A stretch of 49,506 nucleotides of DNA. It comes from Micrococcaceae bacterium. Lineage in GTDB: Bacteria; Actinomycetota; Actinomycetes; Actinomycetales; Micrococcaceae. The stretch covers positions 1-49,506 of the forward strand of contig JAKDMV010000007.1 in NCBI GenBank assembly GCA_030452125.1, given 5' to 3'. Below the pieces are notes generated by a model. That model was not told the DNA's origin and searched no databases. It saw only the letters and a program-made list of their open reading frames with translations. Within the stretch, counting starts at the first letter, position 1. Every line of letters starts with the position of its first letter. The position numbers and the translations under genes are program-made. This document shows, one piece after another, positions 27,371-36,509 of the stretch.

Positions 27371-28744
27371 CTAATGCGTGAGCGCCGGTTCGGGCAGGTT
27401 TTGCCCGGCTTGCGCCTCGGCCTCGGCCTCGAAAGCCTCTGGTTCCAGCGAGAGCTCATCGAACGGGCGCTGGCCGGAGAGCACCGCGCGGGTTTGCTCC
27501 ATATCGATTTCGCGGGTCCACTTGCCGATCAGCAAGGTGGCGACGGCGTTGCCGGTGAAGTTCGTGAGTGCGCGGGCTTCCGACATGAACTTATCGATGC
27601 CCACGATCACTCCCATGCCGTCGAGTAGCTCGGGACGGTGTGATTGCAGACCGGCAGCCAGCGTGGCCAGTCCGGCGCCGGTGACTCCGGCGGCGCCCTT
27701 GGAAGCGATGATCATGAACACCAGCAACGATATTTGTTCGCCCAGGTTCATGGGCATCCCCATGGCGGTGGAGACGAAGAGCGAGGCCATCGTCAGGTAG
27801 ATCGCCGTGCCGTCGAGGTTGAAGGAATAGCCGGTCGGCACGGTGATCCCCACCACCGGCCGGGAGACCCCGGCATGCTCCATCTTGGCCATGAGGCGCG
27901 GCAGGGCCGATTCGGAGGATGAGGTGGAGAAGATCAGCAGGTATTCCCGGGCCAGGTATTTCATCAGCTTCAGGATGTTCAGCCCCGTCACCGCCTTGAG
28001 GATCGAGCCCAGGATCACGAGGATGAACAGGGCACACGTGATGTAGAAGGAACCCATGAGGATGGCCATGGAGCCGATGGCCGCCCAGCCGGTGGCCCCC
28101 ACCACTGCGGCGATGGCCCCGAAGGCGCCGATCGGGGCGGCCCACATGATCATCATCATCAGTTTGAAGACCACGCCCTGGATGTGCTGGATGCCCTTGA
28201 GCACCGGTTCCCCGGATTTGCCCATGGACTGCAGGGCGAAGCCGACCAGCAGTGCCAGCACGAGGGTGGGCAGCACCGGGATGGAACCGGGGATCAGGCT
28301 CATCAGGAAATCAACGGTTCCGCTGTCCTGATCCCCCGCGGCCGCATCGTAGGGCTGCAGATGCAGTCCTGAACCGGGGTGGATCAGGTTTCCCACGAGC
28401 AGGCCGATGGCCAGGGCAAAGGTGGACATCGTGATGAAGTAGCCCAGCGCCAGACCGCCGACCTTGCCGACCGTCGCGGCCCGGGCCACCGAGCCGACAC
28501 CGAGGACGATGGTGCAGAAGATGATCGGGGCGATGATCATCTTGATCAGTGCGACGAAAGCGGTGCCCAGTGGCTTGAGCGATTTGCCGACCTCCGGGAA
28601 GACCAGTCCGATCGTCGCGCCCAGGACGACGGCGATGATGACCATGATGTACAGCCAGTGGGTCCTGTCCTTCTTCCGCACTGGAGGCTGACCGGCCGCC
28701 ACGCTTCCGGGACTGGGTTCATATGCTGCTGGCTTCGTTGCCAT
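27371..28744 (-). CDS. dctA: C4-dicarboxylate transporter DctA
   Basis: A sodium- or proton-coupled symporter (DAACS family) for succinate, fumarate and malate. The 457-residue protein begins with a ~27-residue cytoplasmic tail, then HWLYIMVIIAVVLGATIGLVF as the first helix. Conserved landmarks are KMIIAPIIFCTIVLGV, SSSESALPRLMAKME (the serine-rich re-entrant loop), GYSFNLDGTAIYLT and MIIASKGAAGVTGAG. About eight helices plus two hairpins are expected. AAGGAG lies six bases before the ATG. It is divergent from a DcuS/DcuR-type two-component system, the usual arrangement for a sensor-controlled dicarboxylate transporter. A GTGA-N6-TCAC site lies in the shared upstream region. Confidence 0.94.
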   Translation of the reverse strand: MATKPAAYEPSPGSVAAGQPPVRKKDRTHWLYIMVIIAVVLGATIGLVFPEVGKSLKPLGTAFVALIKMIIAPIIFCTIVLGVGSVARAATVGKVGGLALGYFITMSTFALAIGLLVGNLIHPGSGLHLQPYDAAAGDQDSGTVDFLMSLIPGSIPVLPTLVLALLVGFALQSMGKSGEPVLKGIQHIQGVVFKLMMMIMWAAPIGAFGAIAAVVGATGWAAIGSMAILMGSFYITCALFILVILGSILKAVTGLNILKLMKYLAREYLLIFSTSSSESALPRLMAKMEHAGVSRPVVGITVPTGYSFNLDGTAIYLTMASLFVSTAMGMPMNLGEQISLLVFMIIASKGAAGVTGAGLATLAAGLQSHRPELLDGMGVIVGIDKFMSEARALTNFTGNAVATLLIGKWTREIDMEQTRAVLSGQRPFDELSLEPEAFEAEAEAQAGQNLPEPALTH

Positions 28745-28797
28745 GCCGGCTCCTTCTGCTCTTCGAAATATGGGTTCCCTCCATGGTCGGACCGAAA

Positions 28798-28811
28798 GTG
28801 ATTCACCTCAC
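28798..28811. promoter_or_regulatory. CRP/GlxR-type site between dctA and dcuS
   Basis: GTGATTCACCTCAC matches the core GTGA-N6-TCAC of the cAMP receptor site. The outer bases differ from TGTGA...TCACA (A and G instead of T and A). It lies 53 bases upstream of dctA and 86 upstream of dcuS. cAMP-dependent control of dctA is common, so the site is plausible. Confidence 0.55.
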
Positions 28812-28897
28812 GCTTGCGTTCATATTGGTCACGCGTCTCCGTGCCGGGTCCGCCGGTCCCCGTGCGAAACTTGGTGACGGATTCCAAGGAGGACCCC

Positions 28898-30622
28898 ATG
28901 GCGGCGAAGGCACATCCAACGGTGCAGGGTACTTTTTCGCTGGCCAGCCGGTTGTTCCTGGCCCAGCTGCTGCTGGTCGTCCTGATCTGTGCCGCCGTCA
29001 GTGCAAGCAACTACGCCACGGCACAGACCCAGGCCCGGGAGGCGACGGCGGACCGGGTCCTCGGCATTGCGGTGACCCTCGCCAACGACCCCTTCGTGGA
29101 GGACTCCGTCACCGGTCCTGCCCCTTCTGACGCACTGCAGCCCTACACGCGGAAGGTCGATGCCATGGCACACGTCGACTTTGTGACGATCATGGCTCCC
29201 GACCGCACGCGGTTCACGCACCCGAATCCCGACGAGCTGGGCCGCCCCTATATCGGCAGCATCGATCAGGCCTTGGCCGGGCACAGCCAGGTCGAGGAAT
29301 ACGAGGGCACCCTCGGCCCCTCCGTCCGGGCGATCGCCCCGGTGCACGACGACGGGGGCGGGGTGATCGCGATGGTCGCCGTCGGGGTGACCCTGCAGAG
29401 CCTGTCCCTGGCTCAGGCGGCCTCCTTGCCCACGGTCCTCTGGGTGGCTCTGGCCGCGACGATCCTCGGCAGTCTCGGTTCCTGGCTGCTCAGTCGGTAT
29501 TTACGCCGGGTGACCCTGGGATATGGTCCCGAGGAACTGCGCAGCCTCTTCGCCTACTACGATTCGGCACTGCATTCGCTGCGCGAAGGCCTGGTGCTCA
29601 TTGATGACCACCGTCGCCTCGTGCTCTACAACGACCAGGCTGCAGACCTGTTGGCGCTCCCGCCGGCCGGAGCCTTGAAACCTGCTCCGGTGGCGGAGCT
29701 GGGACTACCCGAGACGGTCCTGGACCTCTTCGCGTCGGGCCGCAGGGCCACCGATGAGATCCATCTGACCCGCGAAAGGATCCTGGTGATCAGCCAACAG
29801 CGCGCGAGCGAACCGGATATCGGCCCTTCGCCCGTCTTTCCGTTCCGCAGGTCCGGTGGGCTGCGCCGGGGAGAGCCGGCGGCCCGTCCAACCCCGCGCC
29901 AGCTGGGCACGGTGGCCACCTTGCGTGACCACACGGAGCTGCAGGCGCTGACGGGGGAACTGGAGTCGATGAAGACGCTCTCCGAGGCGCTGCGGGCCCA
30001 GACGCACGAACATGCCAACCGGCTCCATACCGTGGCGACCATGATCGAACTTGGTCGCGAACGGGAGGCGCTGGAATTCGCCGTGCAGGACCAATACGAG
30101 TCCCAGCGGCTCACCGACGAGTTCGTGCAGTCCATCGACGAGCCGTTCCTGACCGCCCTGATGATCGGCAAGGCGGCCCAGGCCCACGAACGCGGGATCC
30201 GTTTGACGATGTCTGCCAGCGGGGACCTTCCTCCGGGGGCGCTGGATGCCCGGGATCTGGTCACCTTGACGGGCAACCTGCTCGATAACGCCTTCGATGC
30301 CGCCGCCACCTCACCGCTCCGCACCGTCTGGGCCGACTTCTCGGTGGCGGACCAGATGCTGATCATCTCCGTTGCCGATTCCGGGCCGGGGGTCGACACC
30401 GACCAGCTCGAGGAGATCTTCCGTCTCGGTGGCACGTCCAAGGGCCCCGGGGCTCCTGGGGGACGCGGACTCGGGCTGGCCCTTGTCCGGCAGGCCGTGG
30501 CCCGGCTCAACGGAACGCTCGAGGTTGAATCCGACGGTGGCGCAATCTTCACCATCACCTTGCCACTGGGCCGCCAGATCCCCGACCACCCATCATCAGG
30601 AGGTGTCGACCATGGCCACTGA
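28898..30622 (+). CDS. dcuS: Sensor histidine kinase of the CitA/DcuS family
   Basis: A membrane sensor for extracellular C4-dicarboxylates or citrate (574 residues from the ATG at 28898, five bases after AAGGAGG). Order of domains: transmembrane helix 1 (about 14-38), an extracytoplasmic PAS-like sensor (about 40-172), transmembrane helix 2 (about 176-201), a cytoplasmic PAS (about 215-310), a DHp helix and HATPase. The phosphorylated His is H370 in QTHEHANRLH, the family's signature. ATP-site motifs are NLLDNAFDAA, DSGPGVD and GGRGLGLALV. It overlaps the regulator gene by 11 bases. It is divergent from dctA, which it probably controls; the actual ligand is not readable from the sequence. 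Confidence 0.9.
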   Translation: MAAKAHPTVQGTFSLASRLFLAQLLLVVLICAAVSASNYATAQTQAREATADRVLGIAVTLANDPFVEDSVTGPAPSDALQPYTRKVDAMAHVDFVTIMAPDRTRFTHPNPDELGRPYIGSIDQALAGHSQVEEYEGTLGPSVRAIAPVHDDGGGVIAMVAVGVTLQSLSLAQAASLPTVLWVALAATILGSLGSWLLSRYLRRVTLGYGPEELRSLFAYYDSALHSLREGLVLIDDHRRLVLYNDQAADLLALPPAGALKPAPVAELGLPETVLDLFASGRRATDEIHLTRERILVISQQRASEPDIGPSPVFPFRRSGGLRRGEPAARPTPRQLGTVATLRDHTELQALTGELESMKTLSEALRAQTHEHANRLHTVATMIELGREREALEFAVQDQYESQRLTDEFVQSIDEPFLTALMIGKAAQAHERGIRLTMSASGDLPPGALDARDLVTLTGNLLDNAFDAAATSPLRTVWADFSVADQMLIISVADSGPGVDTDQLEEIFRLGGTSKGPGAPGGRGLGLALVRQAVARLNGTLEVESDGGAIFTITLPLGRQIPDHPSSGGVDHGH

Positions 30623-31313
30623 CCGCGAATTGCGCACGCTCATCGTCGATGACGAACCGTTGACCGCCCAGGCCCACGCAGACTATGTGCGCCGGATCCC
30701 GGGCTACGTGGTCGATGCCGTCGTGCTCACCGGCGGCGAGGCGCTCGCCAGGCTCGACGCGGCGGCCACCGTCGGGGCCCCGATCGATCTGGTCCTGCTG
30801 GATATGAATCTAACCGACCTCCACGGCCTCGATGTGGCGCGGCGGATCCGCGGCCGCGGGCATACCGTGGACATCATCGCCATCACCGCCGTCCGGGATC
30901 TCCACGTGGTCAAAACGGCACTGTCGGCCGGGGTGACGCAGTACCTGATCAAGCCGTTCAGCTTCGCCGTGTTCCGGGAGAGGCTGGACAACCACCGGAA
31001 CTTCCGGCTCAACCTTGCCGATGCGGAGGGCACTGCCACGCAGGCCTCGATCGACAGCGCCTTGGCTGCCTTGCGCACGGTGGCCCCCACCCGGTTGCCC
31101 AAGGGGTTGCAGGAGGAGACGCTCGCGGCGGTCTCCGGTGCCCGCCAGAGCAAACCGACGGCTTTGTCAGCCACCGAAGTCGCCGACGTCGTGCAGCTGT
31201 CCCGCGTGACCGCCCGCCGCTATCTGGAATACCTTGCCGGGGCCGATCAGGCGATCAAGTCACCGCGATATGGCACCCCGGGCCGGCCGGAATATGAATA
31301 CCGTTGGCGGTAG
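30612..31313 (+). CDS. dcuR: Response regulator of the CitB/DcuR family
   Basis: A 233-residue response regulator paired with the kinase just upstream. The receiver domain spans about 8-125 with acidic residues D13 and D14, phosphorylation site D64 (LLDMN) and K114 (LIKPF). The C-terminal DNA-binding helix-turn-helix is LSATEVADVVQLSRVTARRY near 188-207, as in CitB/DcuR. AGGAGG is eight bases before the ATG and lies within the kinase gene. Its expected targets are dctA and perhaps the operon itself. Recognition sequences cannot be named from this window. Confidence 0.9.
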   Translation: MATDRELRTLIVDDEPLTAQAHADYVRRIPGYVVDAVVLTGGEALARLDAAATVGAPIDLVLLDMNLTDLHGLDVARRIRGRGHTVDIIAITAVRDLHVVKTALSAGVTQYLIKPFSFAVFRERLDNHRNFRLNLADAEGTATQASIDSALAALRTVAPTRLPKGLQEETLAAVSGARQSKPTALSATEVADVVQLSRVTARRYLEYLAGADQAIKSPRYGTPGRPEYEYRWR

Positions 31314-31333
31314 GCACACCCGATCCTGCCGCC
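31306..31333. terminator. Candidate bidirectional terminator between dcuR and prpE
   Basis: GGCGGTAGG and CCTGCCGCC pair with one G-T wobble around a ten-base loop. The hairpin overlaps the dcuR stop codon and ends directly before the prpE stop. U-runs are absent. Confidence 0.4.
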
Positions 31334-33229
31334 TCACTCCATCCGCAGGAACGGCAGCAGCGCCTCGATGACCGCGGGGTCCTCGATCGTCGAGGGTACC
31401 GAGTAGGCCTTGCCGTCGGCGATCTGACGCATCGTCTTGCGCAGGATCTTCCCGGAGCGCGTCTTGGGCAGGGCCTCGACCACCCGGACCCGGCGGAAGT
31501 CGGCCACTGGTCCGATCCGCTCACGCACCAGGGCCACCAGCTCGGTGGCGAGTTGTTCCTCGGAGGTGGAGATCCCCGATTTGAGCACCACGAAACCGCA
31601 GGCGCTCTGGCCCTTGAGGTCGTCGGCCACCCCGATGACCGCGCATTCGGCCACCGCGGGGTGGGCCCCCAGGACCTGTTCGATCGCCCCGGTGGAGAGC
31701 CGGTGCCCGGCGACGTTGATCACGTCATCGGTACGACCCATCACATAGAGATAGCCGTCCTCGTCCAGGTAGCCCGAGTCACCGGTGGTGTAGAAGCCGG
31801 GGAACTGGTCGAGGTAGGCCGAGCGGTAGCGCTCGTCGTTGCCCCACAGGGTCCGCAGCGCCCCCGGGGGCAGCGGCAGCTCCAGGACGATGTTCCCCTC
31901 CTGCCCGGGCCCGACCGGTTCGCCCAGCGGATCCAGGATCGTCACGTGGTATCCCGGGACCGGCACGGTCGGGGACCCCGGTTTGATCGGGAGTGCCTCG
32001 AGGCCCAGCAGGTTGGAGGCGATCGGCCAGCCGGTCTCCGTCTGCCACCAGTTGTCGACGATGGGCACCCCCAGGACCTCTCCGGCCCAGCTGAAGGTGT
32101 CCGGGTCCAGCCGTTCACCGGCGACGAAGAGCGCCCGCAACCGCGAGGTGTCGTAGTTCTCCAGCAGTTCCGCCCGAGGGTCCGCCTTGCGGATCGCCCG
32201 CAGCGCGGTCGGGGCCGTGAACATGACGTCGACCTCGTGTTCTGCCACGACCCGCCAGAAGGCACCGGCATCGGGGGTGCCGACCGGCTTGCCCTCGTAC
32301 AGCACCGTCGTCGCCCCGGCGATCAGCGGCCCGTAGACGATGTAGGAGTGGCCCACCACCCAACCGACGTCGGAGGCGGTGAACATGGTCTCGCCGGCTT
32401 CGACTCCGTAGATGTTGCGCATCGACCATGCCATGGCCACCGCGTACCCGCCGGTATCGCGGACCACTCCCTTGGGGGACCCGGTCGTTCCGGAGGTGTA
32501 GAGGATGTAGAGGGGGTCCCCGGCGGCCATGTCCACCGGGCCCGCGGGCTCGGCCGCTGCGGTGAGGTCCTCCCAATCGAGCCACCCGGCAGGGGTGCCT
32601 CCGTATTCGGAACGGTCGTGCTGGAAGCCCTCACGGTGGTGCACGACGACGGTGCCCATTTTATGTGCCGCCGTCTCCATCGCCTCGGCAACCACCGGCA
32701 GGTATTCGACACGGCGGGCCGGTTCGACCCCGCCGGTGGCGGTGACGATGGCCTTCGGGCGGCAATCGTTGATCCGGGCCGCCAGTTCCTTCGCGGCGAA
32801 CCCGCCGAAGACCACCGAGTGCACGGCCCCGATCCGGGCACAGGCCAGCATGGCGATCGCGGCCTGCGGGATCATCGGCAGATACAGGATGACCCGGTCC
32901 CCCGCCTCGATCCCCCGGTCCCGCAGGACCCCGGCGAAGCGCGAGACCTCGTCGAGCAGCTCCGCATAGGTGTAACTGCGCCGGGTCCCCAGGACCGCGG
33001 AATCGTAGACCAGGGCCGCCTGGTCCCCGCGACCGGCGGCCACATGGCGGTCCAAGGCGTTCACGGTGAGGTTCAGCCTCCCGTCCGGATACCATCCGTA
33101 CAGCGGTGCCCGGGAGTCGTCCAGCCCGCGTTCGGGGCGGGTGCTCCAGTCAACCAGCGTGGCCGCTTCCAGCCAGAAGGCGGCGGGATCCTCGGTACTG
33201 GCGGCATAGGTTTCACGGTAGTCAGACAT
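31334..33229 (-). CDS. prpE: Propionyl-CoA synthetase
   Basis: Activates propionate to propionyl-CoA via an acyl-adenylate. The 631-residue protein is an acetyl-CoA-synthetase-type ANL enzyme. Motifs include YTSGTTGSPKG (AMP P-loop), DNWWQTETGWP, FYTTGDSGYLD and PKTRSGKILRK, whose first lysine after SG is the catalytic, acetylatable residue. Location beside prpD, prpB and prpC and a size like PrpE support propionate over acetate, but AcsA-type activity cannot be excluded. GAGGGAG precedes the ATG. It is divergent from the gntR-prpDBC operon. One TGTATACA operator lies 70 bases upstream and overlaps its putative -10, so the GntR protein probably controls it. Confidence 0.88.
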   Translation of the reverse strand: MSDYRETYAASTEDPAAFWLEAATLVDWSTRPERGLDDSRAPLYGWYPDGRLNLTVNALDRHVAAGRGDQAALVYDSAVLGTRRSYTYAELLDEVSRFAGVLRDRGIEAGDRVILYLPMIPQAAIAMLACARIGAVHSVVFGGFAAKELAARINDCRPKAIVTATGGVEPARRVEYLPVVAEAMETAAHKMGTVVVHHREGFQHDRSEYGGTPAGWLDWEDLTAAAEPAGPVDMAAGDPLYILYTSGTTGSPKGVVRDTGGYAVAMAWSMRNIYGVEAGETMFTASDVGWVVGHSYIVYGPLIAGATTVLYEGKPVGTPDAGAFWRVVAEHEVDVMFTAPTALRAIRKADPRAELLENYDTSRLRALFVAGERLDPDTFSWAGEVLGVPIVDNWWQTETGWPIASNLLGLEALPIKPGSPTVPVPGYHVTILDPLGEPVGPGQEGNIVLELPLPPGALRTLWGNDERYRSAYLDQFPGFYTTGDSGYLDEDGYLYVMGRTDDVINVAGHRLSTGAIEQVLGAHPAVAECAVIGVADDLKGQSACGFVVLKSGISTSEEQLATELVALVRERIGPVADFRRVRVVEALPKTRSGKILRKTMRQIADGKAYSVPSTIEDPAVIEALLPFLRME

Positions 33230-33298
33230 CAGGCACTCCCTCGTAGATGGGCAGGTAATGGGCCCACTCTATGGCCCGGGTCACAGAGGCTCAACCAT

Positions 33299-33310
33299 TA
33301 TGTATACATA
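33299..33310. promoter_or_regulatory. GntR operator 1, near the prpE promoter
   Basis: TATGTATACATA is a perfect 12-base palindrome. Its TGTATACA core fits operators of FadR-type (FCD) GntR regulators. On the minus strand the sequence also reads as an AT-rich -10 (CATAAT or TATACA) for prpE, so binding would block transcription. Confidence 0.7.
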
Positions 33311-33375
33311 GATCCCGAATCTACTCACGAAAACTCGATAGGACCCCCAATCCTCTGGGCATCATCTCGAGTTCT

Positions 33376-33383
33376 TGTATACA
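33376..33383. promoter_or_regulatory. GntR operator 2, overlapping the gntR -10
   Basis: TGTATACA repeats the operator-1 core 75 bases downstream (centre to centre). TATACA at 33378-33383 looks like the -10 of gntR. The ATG at 33392 begins eight bases after it and has no ribosome binding site, so the gntR mRNA is probably leaderless or nearly so. Confidence 0.65.
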
Positions 33384-33391
33384 CTGATGGC

Positions 33392-34042
33392 ATGAAGGCA
33401 AGTGATAAGGCCTACGCGGCGCTGCGACGGGACATCGTCTCGTGGGCCCTGCCGCCGGGCTCGGTGCTCGGTGAGGTGGAGCAGGCCGAACGACTCGGCG
33501 TTTCCCGCACCCCGCTGCGGGAGGCCTTGTCACGGCTGGCAGCCGATGGTCTGGCCGTATCCCAACGAGGTCGCGGGGTCGTGGTCTCCGATGTCTCCCT
33601 GGACCATGTCGATGACCTGTTTTCGCTCCGCCGGGCCCTGGAGGTCGAAGCCGCACGCAGCGCAGCCAGGACCGGCAGCCCGGCCGTCTTCAACGAACTG
33701 GCCCGACGCTTCGACGCCGCGGCCCGCACGCTCAGTGCCGCCGCCGAGCGCGATGGCTATTATTCCTTGGCCGGCGAGCTGGATGCCGCCATCGAGGACG
33801 CCGCATCCAATGCCTATCTGGCCCAGGCCCTCCAGGGCCTGCGCGTGCATCTGGCCCGGTTGCGCCGACTCTCCCATGATGCCCCGGCGCGACTGCGTGC
33901 CTCGGCCCGCGAACACGCCCAGATCGCCCGAGCCGTGGCCTCCGGGGATCCCGGACTCGCGTCGGCCGCCACGCTGCTGCACCTGCACAACAGTCTTGAA
34001 CACATCAAATCCCATGCCCTACCGAAAGAGGCTTCAGCATGA
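33392..34042 (+). CDS. GntR-family (FCD) regulator of the prp genes
   Basis: A 216-residue FadR-type GntR repressor. The winged helix is at about 5-68 ([19 protein letters not shown], then [19 protein letters not shown] and RGRGVVV). The FCD ligand domain of helices and likely metal-binding His/Asp residues is at about 75-205. The ATG at 33392 has no ribosome binding site; a much longer open frame extends upstream but crosses prpE and its promoter, so I rejected it. Its stop overlaps the prpD start by four bases. Position and twin operators imply control of prpE and of its own operon. The ligand is probably methylcitrate or propionyl-CoA, which is inference. Confidence 0.88.
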   Translation: MKASDKAYAALRRDIVSWALPPGSVLGEVEQAERLGVSRTPLREALSRLAADGLAVSQRGRGVVVSDVSLDHVDDLFSLRRALEVEAARSAARTGSPAVFNELARRFDAAARTLSAAAERDGYYSLAGELDAAIEDAASNAYLAQALQGLRVHLARLRRLSHDAPARLRASAREHAQIARAVASGDPGLASAATLLHLHNSLEHIKSHALPKEASA

Positions 34043-35556
34043 TCAACCACCCAGTCCGCGTCTACCGTTCGGAAGAGAACCTGCCCCGCGAGGAGCAGCT
34101 GGCCCATAAGATCGCCACCGTCGCCGCCGATCCGGTGGAGGTTTCCGCCGAGGTCACCGACATGGTCATCAACCGGGTGATCGACAACGCCTCGGTCGCC
34201 GTGGCCTCGCTGAACCGCGGCCCCATCATCGCCGCCCGTGCCCAGGCCCTCTGCCACGCACCCAGCTCCGGCGGCGCGGGCGCATCGGTCTTCGGGATCA
34301 CCGAGAAGGTCTCCCCCGAGTGGGCTGCCTGGGCCAACGGGGTCGCCGTGCGTGAACTCGACTACCACGACACCTTCCTGGCCGCCGAGTATTCCCACCC
34401 CGGCGACAACATCCCTCCGATCCTCGCCGTCGCCCAGCACACCGGTGCCACCGGTGCCGACGTCGTGCGCGCCATCGCCACCGGCTACGAGATCCAGGTC
34501 GACCTGGTGAAGTCCATCTGCCTGCACGAACACAAGATCGACCACGTCGCCCACCTCGGCCCCTCCGCTGCGGCCGGAATCGGCACCCTGTTGGGTCTCG
34601 AGGTCGAGACCATCTTCCAGGCCGTCGGCCAGGGACTGCACACCACCACGGCGACCCGCCAGTCGCGCAAGGGCGAGATCTCCACCTGGAAGGCCCACGC
34701 CCCGGCCTTCGCCGGCAAGATGGCCGTCGAGGCCGCCGACCGTGCCATGCGCGGCCAGACCTCCCCCGTGCCGATCTACGAAGGCGAGGACGGCGTCATC
34801 GCCTGGATGCTCGACGGACCCGACGCCTCCTACACGGTGCCGCTGCCCGCCCCCGGTGAAACCAAGCGCGCGATCATGGATACCTACACCAAGGAGCACT
34901 CCGCCGAGTACCAGGCACAGGCGTGGATCGACCTGGCCCGCAAGCTCCATGGCGAACACCCCGAGGCCACCGACCCGGCGAACGTGAAGTCCGTGCTGAT
35001 CAAGACCAGCCACCACACCCACTTCGTCATCGGTTCCGGCGCCAACGACCCGCAGAAGTACGATCCGACCGCCTCCCGAGAGACGCTGGACCACTCGATC
35101 CCGTACATCTTCACCGTGGCCCTGCAGGACGGCTCCTGGCACCACGTCGATTCCTACGCCCCCGAGCGCGCCGGGCGGGCCGACACCGTGGAACTGTGGC
35201 ATAAGGTCACCACCGAAGAAGATGCCGAATGGACCCGCCGCTACCATTCGAAGGACATCGCCGAGAAGGCCTTCGGCGGATCAGTGGAGATCACGCTGAA
35301 TGACGGCACGGTCATCACCGATGACATCGCCGTCGCCGACGCCCACCCCCTCGGGGCCCGTCCGTTCGCCCGCGAACAGTACATCAACAAGTTCCGCTCG
35401 CTGGCCGAAGGAATGGTCGCCCCGGAGGAGATCGAGCGTTTCATCGCGACCGCCGAGCGGCTGCCCGAGCTGGCCGCAGGGGAAATGGACCAGCTGAACA
35501 TCGTGGCAGCACCGGGTGTCATCGACGCTGCCGCCGCACCGAAGGGACTGTTCTAG
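34039..35556 (+). CDS. prpD: 2-Methylcitrate dehydratase
   Basis: Dehydrates 2-methylcitrate to 2-methyl-cis-aconitate in the methylcitrate cycle. The 505-residue protein belongs to the MmgE/PrpD family. Recognisable segments are [35 protein letters not shown], then [20 protein letters not shown] and [15 protein letters not shown]. It overlaps gntR by four bases (ATGA) and directly abuts prpB. There is no acnD/prpF pair, so the ordinary PrpD route is used. Confidence 0.95.
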   Translation: MINHPVRVYRSEENLPREEQLAHKIATVAADPVEVSAEVTDMVINRVIDNASVAVASLNRGPIIAARAQALCHAPSSGGAGASVFGITEKVSPEWAAWANGVAVRELDYHDTFLAAEYSHPGDNIPPILAVAQHTGATGADVVRAIATGYEIQVDLVKSICLHEHKIDHVAHLGPSAAAGIGTLLGLEVETIFQAVGQGLHTTTATRQSRKGEISTWKAHAPAFAGKMAVEAADRAMRGQTSPVPIYEGEDGVIAWMLDGPDASYTVPLPAPGETKRAIMDTYTKEHSAEYQAQAWIDLARKLHGEHPEATDPANVKSVLIKTSHHTHFVIGSGANDPQKYDPTASRETLDHSIPYIFTVALQDGSWHHVDSYAPERAGRADTVELWHKVTTEEDAEWTRRYHSKDIAEKAFGGSVEITLNDGTVITDDIAVADAHPLGARPFAREQYINKFRSLAEGMVAPEEIERFIATAERLPELAAGEMDQLNIVAAPGVIDAAAAPKGLF

Positions 35557-36507
35557 ATGTTGTATTCCACCACCACCGCCGAGGCCAAGCGCCGCGCCCT
35601 GCGCGAGATGCTGGTCCCCGGGACTGCCCGCCAGTTCCCCGGAGCCTTCAACCCGCTCTCGGCCCGGTTGATCGAGGAAAAGGGGTTCGACGGCGTCTAC
35701 ATCTCCGGTGCCGTGCTCGCCAACGAACTCGGTCTGCCCGATGTCGGGCTGACCACGCTGAGTGAAGTAGCCGGCCGGGCCGGGCAGATCGCCCGGATGA
35801 CCGATCTTCCGGCGATCGTCGATGCCGACACCGGTTTCGGTGAACCGATGAACGTGGCCCGCACCATCCAGGAACTCGAGCATGCAGGTCTGGCCGGTTG
35901 CCATATCGAGGACCAGTTCAACCCGAAGCGCTGCGGCCACCTCGATGGCAAGAACGTCGTGGATCTGGAGACCATGGTCAAGCGGATCGCTGCCGCCGCC
36001 GATGCCCGCAGGGATCCTAACTTCCTGATCATGGCCCGGACCGATGTGCGGGCCGTGGATGGGCTGCAGGCCGCCGTGGAGCGGGCCAAGGCCCTGGTCG
36101 ATGCGGGAGCGGACGCCATCTTCCCCGAGGCGATGAAGGACCTCTCGGAGTTCGAGGCCATCTGCCAAGCCGTGGATGTGCCGGTGCTGGCGAACATGAC
36201 CGAATTCGGCAAATCGGAATTGTTCACCCGTGACGAACTGGCCGCGACCGGCGTCTCCCTGGTGATCTACCCCGTGACCTTGCTGCGCAGCGCCATGGGT
36301 GCCGCCGAGCGCGTCCTGGACACCATCAGCGCCCAGGGGACCCAGCAGGAGCAGGTCCCGCAGATGCTGACCCGCGCCCGGCTGTATGATCTGGTGGACT
36401 ATGAAGCGTACAACCGCTTCGATACCGGGATCTTCAATTTCCAGGTCCCCGGGCTCGAGATCGACGGCAATGGCGCAAATCTCCCATCGGGTTCAAAGGA
36501 GCAGTAA
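35557..36507 (+). CDS. prpB: 2-Methylisocitrate lyase
   Basis: Cleaves 2-methylisocitrate to pyruvate and succinate. The 316-residue enzyme is of the isocitrate lyase superfamily. The catalytic loop is KRCGHL at 124-129 with the active-site Cys126, and IVDADTGFGEP near 87-97 forms the metal site. The start codon follows the prpD stop with no gap (TAG then ATG), so translation is coupled. The KRCGHL form, not the isocitrate lyase KKCGHL, supports the methylisocitrate substrate. Confidence 0.95.
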   Translation: MLYSTTTAEAKRRALREMLVPGTARQFPGAFNPLSARLIEEKGFDGVYISGAVLANELGLPDVGLTTLSEVAGRAGQIARMTDLPAIVDADTGFGEPMNVARTIQELEHAGLAGCHIEDQFNPKRCGHLDGKNVVDLETMVKRIAAAADARRDPNFLIMARTDVRAVDGLQAAVERAKALVDAGADAIFPEAMKDLSEFEAICQAVDVPVLANMTEFGKSELFTRDELAATGVSLVIYPVTLLRSAMGAAERVLDTISAQGTQQEQVPQMLTRARLYDLVDYEAYNRFDTGIFNFQVPGLEIDGNGANLPSGSKEQ

Positions 36508-36509
36508 GC

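Noticed and set aside
31334..33229. prpE as an acetyl-CoA synthetase
   Set aside because: Acetate activity is possible, but divergence from prpDBC with a shared operator pair makes propionate the better call.
31304..33391. A 696-codon in-frame extension upstream of gntR
   Set aside because: It is antisense to prpE and crosses both operators. GntR-family proteins have about 220 residues and the ATG at 33392 fits that length.
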